64,000 bases of DNA from Manihot esculenta (taxonomy: Eukaryota; Streptophyta; Magnoliopsida; Malpighiales; Euphorbiaceae). Numbering within the stretch: the stretch's first letter is position 1; each line of letters begins with the position of its first letter. Below the pieces are notes generated by a model. The model searched no databases and was not told where the DNA came from. It was given only the letters and a program-made list of their open reading frames with translations. The translations under genes were made by a program, and so were the position numbers. Shown here one piece after another: positions 56,488 through 64,000 of the stretch. Location: positions 870,389 through 934,388 of the forward strand of contig NC_035174.2 of assembly GCF_001659605.2 (NCBI RefSeq), given 5' to 3'.

Positions 56488-59428
56488 ATGGTAAGTCTGT
56501 TTATCTTGAATCTTTTTGGGAGAGCTGATTTTCTCTGTTTGGGATGATGCTTATGGAGAGTTTTTCTTGATATCTGCAGGTGAAGTTTACAGCTGAGGAG
56601 CTTCGTCGAATTATGGATTTCAAGCACAACATTCGTAACATGTCTGTCATCGCACATGTCGATCATGGTATGAGTTATTTTTGGAAGACAATCTTTCTAT
56701 CAAAAGAGTGTAATTTAGTGGTTTGTACAATAATTGGTTTTTTCTTTGCTTTTATTTATAGCCATTTAATCTTAGTATGTCAAATCTGATCTTATTGTAA
56801 TCATAATCATTTTTTGCTTTCTGCATTTTAAGTTTTCATTGTGGATTTAAGTCTAAATGTTCACCCCCTGTGCCCATTTTATGTACATGGGCTTCTTTAG
56901 CTTTCTCTAACTGTTCAATATTTATTTTGTGGTTCAAATGCAATGCCTTTTTTCTTTTATTATTATTCACTATTAGTTTCTTTGCAGGGAAGTCGACTCT
57001 TACAGATTCTCTTGTGGCTGCTGCTGGTATCATTGCACAAGAAGTTGCTGGTGATGTCCGTATGACTGATACCCGTCAGGATGAAGCAGAGCGTGGTATT
57101 ACAATTAAATCTACTGGTATCTCACTCTACTATGAAATGAGTGATGAGGCACTTAAGAGTTACAAGGGGGAGAGGAATGGAAATGAGTATCTCATCAATC
57201 TCATTGATTCCCCTGGACACGTTGACTTTTCATCTGAAGTCACTGCTGCTCTTCGTATAACCGATGGTGCACTTGTGGTGGTTGATTGTGTTGAGGGTGT
57301 CTGTGTCCAAACTGAAACTGTGCTTCGTCAGGCTTTGGGTGAAAGGATCAGACCTGTCTTGACCGTTAACAAGATGGACAGGTGTTTCCTTGAGCTCCAG
57401 GTTGATGGAGAGGAGGCTTATCAAACATTTCAGCGGGTAATTGAAAATGCTAATGTCATCATGGCAACATATGAAGATCCCCTCCTTGGGGATTGTCAGG
57501 TCTACCCTGAGAAAGGAACTGTTGCTTTTTCTGCTGGTTTGCATGGTTGGGCTTTCACCTTGACAAACTTTGCCAAGATGTATGCCTCAAAGTTTGGAGT
57601 GGATGAGTCTAAGATGATGGAAAGGCTATGGGGTGAGAATTTTTTTGACCCGGCTACCAAGAAGTGGACTACGAAGAACACTGGGTCTCCAACTTGCAAG
57701 CGTGGCTTTGTGCAGTTCTGTTATGAGCCGATCAAGCAGATTATCAATACTTGCATGAATGACCAGAAGGATAAATTGTGGCCAATGTTGCAAAAGCTCG
57801 GAGTCACCATGAAGTCCGAGGAGAAGGATTTGATGGGCAAGGCTTTGATGAAGCGTGTTATGCAGACCTGGCTTCCTGCAAGCAATGCTCTCCTGGAAAT
57901 GATGATCTTTCACCTTCCTTCTCCTTCCAAGGCTCAAAGGTATCGTGTTGAGAACTTGTATGAGGGTCCACTTGATGATCCTTATGCTACTGCTATCAGA
58001 AACTGTGATCCTGAGGGGCCCCTTATGCTTTACGTTTCTAAGATGATTCCAGCTTCTGACAAGGGTAGGTTCTTTGCTTTTGGTCGTGTATTTTCTGGCA
58101 AGGTCTCAACTGGTCTAAAGGTTAGGATCATGGGTCCAAACTATGTACCTGGTGAGAAGAAAGACTTGTATGTTAAGAGTGTTCAGAGAACTGTTATTTG
58201 GATGGGAAAGAGGCAGGAAACTGTTGAGGATGTGCCTTGTGGTAACACTGTAGCTATGGTTGGTTTAGATCAATTTATCACTAAGAACGCAACTTTGACC
58301 AATGAGAAGGAAGTTGATGCACATCCCATTCGAGCTATGAAGTTCTCCGTCTCACCTGTTGTGCGTGTCGCTGTGCAATGTAAGGTTGCATCTGATCTGC
58401 CCAAGCTTGTTGAAGGTCTAAAGCGTTTGGCCAAGTCAGATCCTATGGTTGTATGTACCATTGAGGAGTCTGGAGAGCACATCATTGCTGGTGCTGGGGA
58501 ACTTCACCTGGAGATTTGCTTGAAGGATTTGCAAGAAGATTTCATGGGTGGAGCAGAGATCATCAAGTCAGACCCTGTTGTGTCCTTCCGTGAGACTGTC
58601 CTTGAGAAATCTTGTCGGGTTGTGATGAGCAAGTCCCCCAACAAGCACAATCGTCTCTACATGGAGGCAAGGCCTATGGAGGATGGGCTTGCTGAGGCCA
58701 TTGATGATGACCGTATTGGTCCAAGGGATGATCCCAAGGCACGAGCTAAGATATTGTCCGAGGAATTTGGTTGGGATAAGGATCTGGCTAAGAAGATTTG
58801 GTGTTTTGGTCCTGAGACTACTGGACCTAACATGGTTGTTGATATGTGCAAGGGAGTGCAGTACCTTAATGAAATCAAGGACTCGGTCGTAGCTGGGTTC
58901 CAGTGGGCTTCAAAAGAAGGTGCACTGGCTGAAGAAAACATGAGGGGCATTTGCTTTGAAGTATGTGATGTGGTTCTTCATGCTGATGCTATTCACAGAG
59001 GTGGTGGTCAGGTCATTCCCACTGCTAGGAGGGTTATCTATGCATCTCAACTCACAGCTAAGCCCAGGCTTCTTGAGCCAGTTTACTTGGTTGAGATCCA
59101 AGCCCCTGAGCAGGCCCTTGGAGGTATTTACAGCGTTCTTAACCAGAAACGTGGGCACGTCTTTGAGGAAATGCAGAGGCCTGGCACCCCCTTATACAAT
59201 ATCAAGGCGTATCTCCCTGTTATAGAGTCTTTTGGATTCTCCAGTACTTTGAGAGCTGCCACCTCTGGACAGGCTTTCCCACAATGTGTGTTTGATCACT
59301 GGGACATGATGTCTTCTGATCCACTCGAAGCAGGTTCGCAGGCTGCACAGCTTGTTGCAGACATCCGCAAGAGGAAGGGCTTGAAGGAGCAGATGACTCC
59401 TTTATCCGAGTACGAGGACAAGTTGTAA
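56488..59428 (+). CDS. EEF2: Elongation factor 2 (eEF2), three coding exons
   Basis: eEF2 is the cytosolic GTPase that moves tRNA and mRNA through the ribosome after peptide bond formation. The coding exons are 56,488-56,490 (ATG alone), 56,580-56,667 and 56,988-59,428. The introns are 56,491-56,579 (phase 0) and 56,668-56,987 (phase 1), both GT-AG. The spliced product is 843 residues, the normal plant length, starting [20 protein letters not shown] and ending YEDKL. Motifs: G1 AHVDHGKST (26-34), the RMTDTR loop with the conserved kinase-site Thr57, RGIT (66-69), G3 DSPGH (104-108), G4 NKMD (158-161) and the diphthamide loop with His700 (codon at 58,994). All domains are intact. It is surely a functional host gene and shows no retroelement insertion. 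Confidence 0.97.
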
Positions 59429-59760
59429 GCGGTTCATCAAGTTGATGAGCTGCAAAATTTGCTATTGCTTTTCAGTTTGCTCTCTGTTCCTTACATTATG
59501 AGTTAATGTCTAGTATTAGATGTTTTTCAATGGGAGTAGTTCATCTTTGATGCCACATTTCCCTTTTAGGAGTTTTGAGTATGATGAGGACTATTAATTA
59601 TTGTTTTGCGGTTTTAAAGTTATCATGATTTGAACTCTTTCGAGGAATATTTGCGAGAGTTGCTCTCGTTTTTCTTTTTTCTCTCTCGTGGTTTGGTTTC
59701 TCTTGTAATATTTTCGGAAGCTATTCGAGGATTAAACTTGATAGGAAGATTAATCAATGT
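59429..59760 (+). other. EF-2 3' UTR and terminator region
   Basis: Sequence after the TAA stop is T-rich with GTAATATTTT and ATTAAACTTG stretches. The polyadenylation site cannot be fixed by eye. Confidence 0.4.
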
Positions 59761-62700
59761 TTTTGGTGATGATTGTTATCTTGATGCGGGAACCTAACCT
59801 GAATACACTGATTAGAAATTATTTTGAAATTAAATTAGCATATCTTAAATTCTAAAAATTTCAAACCTTTATAGCAATGAGCGAGAAAAGGGGAAAAACA
59901 CTCCTCAGAAACATCGAACTAGAATGCTGCAGGCATATACAACCTGGGAGGGCTCATCTCCCTCGACTCCATCCAATTTCAATATAATATCAACAAAAAT
60001 ATATATATATTTTTTTTTTGTAAAAAAATGCGAATTCAATACAATAGCAAATTACTACTACTAAAATTAAACATATCTGACCTGGCCACAAAATCTCCGG
60101 CAAATCCTTGAAGCAAAACTTGAGGTGAAGTCCCCAGCACCAGCAGAAGGCCAAATGCTTTAGATCAACAAGCTTGGGGTACATTGAATTAGACGAAGAT
60201 ATAATCCCCCTCCCCACCCCCCCCCCCCCCCCCAAAAAAAAAAAAAAAATAGATTGCTCCTTCATAACAAAATCTTAAAATTGCTAACGTAATTTCTTAG
60301 ATACTTGAAGTTGAACCAGCGTATGTAAATTAATATCATAATCAGATAGTTCTGTTTAGACCTAACCAACCAGTTTTCTCTAATCCAGTTCAAATTCTTA
60401 ATTAGCCCTAGGCCAGGGCTGGTTTTGTTGCATCAATATGAAACTCCAACTATAACACCCCCAAGTCATAAAAACTCATTGACATCTAAGTTAGACCCAA
60501 CTAAGGATGATTCACAAAACACTGCCCTATGACAATGTAATACGGTATATTAAATATAGGCTTACTTCATAGAAACTAATTGGCGTTGGGCCTTGAACGT
60601 GATAAGAAAAGAATACAGATATCTTGTTTCGATGGCTAGGCCTCCGACCCAAACAACTTTATCGTTAGGTTTCCATTTTATCTGAAGACTTTCTCCTCCA
60701 ATGTTTTTGGGTTTTTTTAAATACTAGATAAATCAATTATTAAAACCTCAATGTTTTGGACTCACAGTTTAGCGTGCTGGTGAGTCTCTGAATAAATATG
60801 AGATATCTTAAATTCTACTCCTTCAATCTTATTAAAAAAAAAATTTCAATATTTTTTTATTAAAAAAAAAAATTTTGAACGCAATAAATTTAAAAAATAA
60901 AATTACAAATTATATAATTATGACTTTATATTATTATTATTATTTAAGATAATATCCTTAAGTATACTTATTATTATTATGGACATATTCTTCTTAATAT
61001 TTATGGTCTTAAAGATAATTATATTATGACGTTCTTATAAGATAATATTTAAATAAAATAATAATTAATACTTCAAAATTTTTTTAAAAAATCCAAATTG
61101 AAAACATATAATTCTTCTATCGTTTAATATAAACTTTAAATTATACCTAACATCATTAATTACATCGTCAAATATAGAAAATATAAAGTAAATAGTAAAT
61201 TATGTCATTAAAAATATAAAAATGAAATAGTAATTCACATAACAGGGACAAAAGCATTAAAAGGGAGCTAGTAAAAAAAAAAATAAAATTGCAGAAACTG
61301 TTGCATAATGAATAAAGAAGAAAAGTACAGCAGATCAGATCACCGACACCCACATGGTTTTATGTTAATAATTGTGTTGTGTATCTCCATTGCATTTGCA
61401 TTATCAAACATTGGCAATGCCATCCATCTCTATTCTCACTTATGTCTTTGTCATCCTCAACGCTTAACCAAATTTGGTGGGATATTTTAATTCCTGTTCA
61501 ATTGATACTTGCACACAATAATTAATAACTATAATTAAACTATATCACATACAAAAATATAAATCATTTAGCGGAAATCTACAGCAACATCAGATGTCAA
61601 AATTAATCAAAATCAACTCTTTAATATAAAGTTTAAGGTTAATTTGAAGACATAAATTTAACAAGGCCAGACGCATAAATAATAAAGTTCAGTCAATTTC
61701 GTCTGTTTGTATCAACTGGCCCATTCCTTTCTTTTGGATATTAAACGTTTCTCCACTAATGAGAAAATAATTTTAATTTATAATATATTTCTTTTTTCAA
61801 GAGTTTCAAACTTGGTTGAAATTCCTAAATGTATTTGAAAGAATTGGCATCTGCTCTGCTACAGTGGGTACAAAAAAATATCCAAATTCTCAACTTGTCA
61901 AAAAATTACAAATTCTCAAAAGAAGCATTCACATTTCCAAAGCAAATGCGAGCCACACAGAATTCTGATTCATGGAAACTTCAAGAAATCTTGTTGATTT
62001 GCAATATTCGCCATTATTAATGATATAAAAATATTTAATTAATAGACAAAGCAACTAATTAAGGAACATGATGGTCCATTATTACTATTTGTAGGCCCAA
62101 TATAAGCAGAGATGAGCACTGGATGGTTGATGGCACAATCATATTGCAGTGCAATAATAGCAAGTAGTAGTAAATGTTTGCTCTCCTACATTGGTCCAAT
62201 GCGTTGGCTGATTCTTTGTAATGTCACCTTTCAAATCCTATCTGAATTGTCTTGTCTTTTTCACTGTAAGAATGTGAAGCTTTGAAAAGAGAGAAGAAAG
62301 GTGAAATATACATAGACATACTACTCATATCTCTCTTGGTGGGCATCATTACTTTGGAATCACTTTTCATATATTATTTTAACCCATTACTTACTCCAAT
62401 CACACATCTCTTCATCCTATCCATCCACATGGAGAATCCATTGCATTTGCTAGTTATCGTCTATGCCCACTTACGTATCTACCAAGCTGCGAGAATGATT
62501 CATTTTAGTGGCCAGCTTTTCAGTGGTGCCTAATCTAAGACAAGAAGGAACTATTGCACCACTTTAGACAAAGTGGCAATTGATATGAGAGAGAAAAAGA
62601 GCAATGATTTTACCAAAGATGGAGGAGTTGGGTTAGCGACCACAATCTCCAAAACCCCATTAATGGGGGATGACTGAGACTTGATCAAGCTCATAGCACA

Positions 62701-64000
62701 TGAATCTATATATTGTGCCTAGTGGGGGAAGCTGATGTTTACACTTGCACATCAAATCTGCCAAACTAGAAAAAAGAATAGTTGCAACAGCTTCCCTTTG
62801 CTTTTGCCTTTTTTGGTGCTAGCTGCTTTTTTACTAATGATAATAATATTTTTCCCTCCCTCACTGTGATGTTTCATCCATAGTGGGGGTTTTCAGGATT
62901 CAAAATTGCAATAAATATTGTCTTTTTTTTTTTTTTTTTTTTTTAAAAAATCTTTAGCCTTACTCCACCCATCACACCAAATCCATCCACGTAAAGTAGA
63001 CTCATGGCAGGTCAAATAAATTCCCACATAAAGAAGAGAAAATATATATATGTAGATCCATTGTGAGAGATATGATTTTCTAGGTGAATAATGCTTTATG
63101 CCCCTTTTTTCTTTTGGGTTTGTGGATTGACCCACCATTTCCTTTTTCAAAAGAAAATTTTATTACCCTTTACACTTTCAACATTGTAGAATAAGATTGG
63201 TGGAGAGCATCATCAAAACACTAGCCAATCAATATTAATTACATTAATTAATATAGTGCTTACTTAATCAAAATATCATTTTATTGGCAAGAATTTCCGC
63301 ATTGGTTTCAAGTATTATACCATTTCCCTGTATTATAAATTAGCCCCTAGGAATTCTCCACCTTTAATTGGTTTCAGGGTAATCATACTTAATTAGAAAT
63401 GGCAACAAAGTCTGAGCTTGACATGCCCTATTTTGTATTGGCTTGTGACATGTGGGCCTAAGATAAAACCAAGAAAAAGAAAAGGGCAATCTAATCTAAG
63501 ATGGAGTAGAACATGAGAGAGAGAAGAGATGAGATGAAAGTTAAGGTTGCAATCATGGACCTCTTTGATTGAGATCCACATTCATATTCTATGCTTTGTT
63601 TTGGGCAAATATTAGTTTGGGAACCCCACCTTAATAGAGAAGAAACAAGAAAGAATAATGGGTTTATGTGAGCTAAGTGGACAACTTAGGTGACACACAT
63701 TTCCATCCCCTTTACGCTCTCACAAAAAGATAATAAAGGCATCAAAGCATGGACCTAAGATACTTGGCATTGGGTCAAGTGTCACTTTCCTCATAGTCGG
63801 CATTTGGTTGGGCCCGGTGAGTAGTGTGTAGCTGACGATGAATTGGAGCGAGCATTTACAATTTGAGTGCCTTGTTGGAATATGTATCATGTGAAGTCTT
63901 TATTGGAAGTATAGTAGTAGAAGTTGATGACCCACATGAAATTGATATGTGATTCTATAGGGAAAGGGGACCAAACCCCATTTCTAATTAAGCACTGCCC
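59761..64000. other. AT-rich intergenic DNA, no recognised gene
   Basis: Open frames here are short (63-97 codons), low in complexity and unlike known proteins. I saw C17 and A16 tracts at 60,217-60,249, a T tract at about 62,923-62,944 and a small palindrome TATTGCA-G-TGCAATA near 62,143. No tRNA, rRNA, transposon terminus or known microRNA sequence was recognised. The right part may be the upstream region of a gene beyond the window. Confidence 0.5.

Noticed and set aside
56870..56987. In-frame extension of the EF-2 ORF at its 5' end starting at 56,870
   Set aside because: This is intron 2 read through. The true N-terminus is encoded by 56,488-56,490 and 56,580-56,667, and TTTGCAG at 56,981-56,987 is the acceptor.
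59990..60265. 91-codon minus-strand frame beginning in the A/C tract
   Set aside because: Its start codes for poly-Phe and poly-Gly from the homopolymers, and the remainder matches no family I know. A convergent gene's 3' UTR is possible but unsupported.
62100..62200. Small palindrome TATTGCA-G-TGCAATA as a possible microRNA precursor
   Set aside because: The stem is too short and no known mature microRNA sequence is present.
62282..62533. 83-codon frame with hydrophobic segments
   Set aside because: There is no family resemblance, no conserved promoter and no splice context. It is expected by chance in AT-rich DNA.

Overview
This is nuclear DNA of a flowering plant, most likely a eudicot. 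The evidence is plant Ty3/Gypsy and Ty1/Copia LTR retrotransposons primed by initiator tRNA-Met, a plant-type elongation factor 2 gene with introns, a telo-box and TGGGCY motifs in its promoter, and AT-rich intergenic DNA. I cannot name the species from sequence alone.

About 54 kb (1-53,901) is a deep nest of LTR retrotransposons. The oldest recognisable layer is a decayed Tat-lineage Ty3 element. Its LTR remnants lie at about 23,042-23,354 and at a point ending at 53,901. Between them are broken gag, protease, RT, RNase H, a second RNase H and a reading frame on the opposite strand. A Copia LTR (34,616-52,036) split the Tat element. That LTR was then split by reverse-oriented chromovirus LTRs (35,261-51,132), these by a forward LTR (36,565-50,482), and that by a complete, very young chromovirus, here called RE-E (40,186-50,377). 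RE-E has one uninterrupted gag-pol frame, near-identical 2,423-bp LTRs and an ATTTT target duplication. The Tat element also holds a reverse solo LTR (25,013-28,982, duplication CCGGA), which itself contains a smaller insertion (25,972-27,761, duplication TGATC). A further solo LTR (31,155-33,149, duplication GCGGA) interrupts its pol.

In the left 20 kb a chromovirus RE-A (1-20,200, left end outside the window) is split in pol by a second chromovirus RE-B (5,630-16,371, duplication GCATG). RE-A sits at the start of yet another related LTR (20,201-22,574). RE-A and RE-B are inactivated by stops and frameshifts. The 3' LTR of RE-B is mosaic and carries a 580-bp inverted copy of RE-B's own reverse transcriptase region.

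The chromovirus LTRs are about 2.3 kb and share an unusual architecture. They have clusters of a GC-rich palindrome (TTCGGCNGCCGAA) on both sides of a TATA box, tandem repeats, and a conserved 70-85-bp module bounded by splice-like AG and GTGAGT. A pyrimidine-rich AG lies just before the gag ATG. I infer a spliced leader.

The right part (53,902-64,000) is AT-rich DNA with one cellular gene, EF-2, at about 55,480-59,700 (CDS 56,488-59,428 in three coding exons, 843 residues). I recognise no other host gene, tRNA, rRNA or microRNA precursor.
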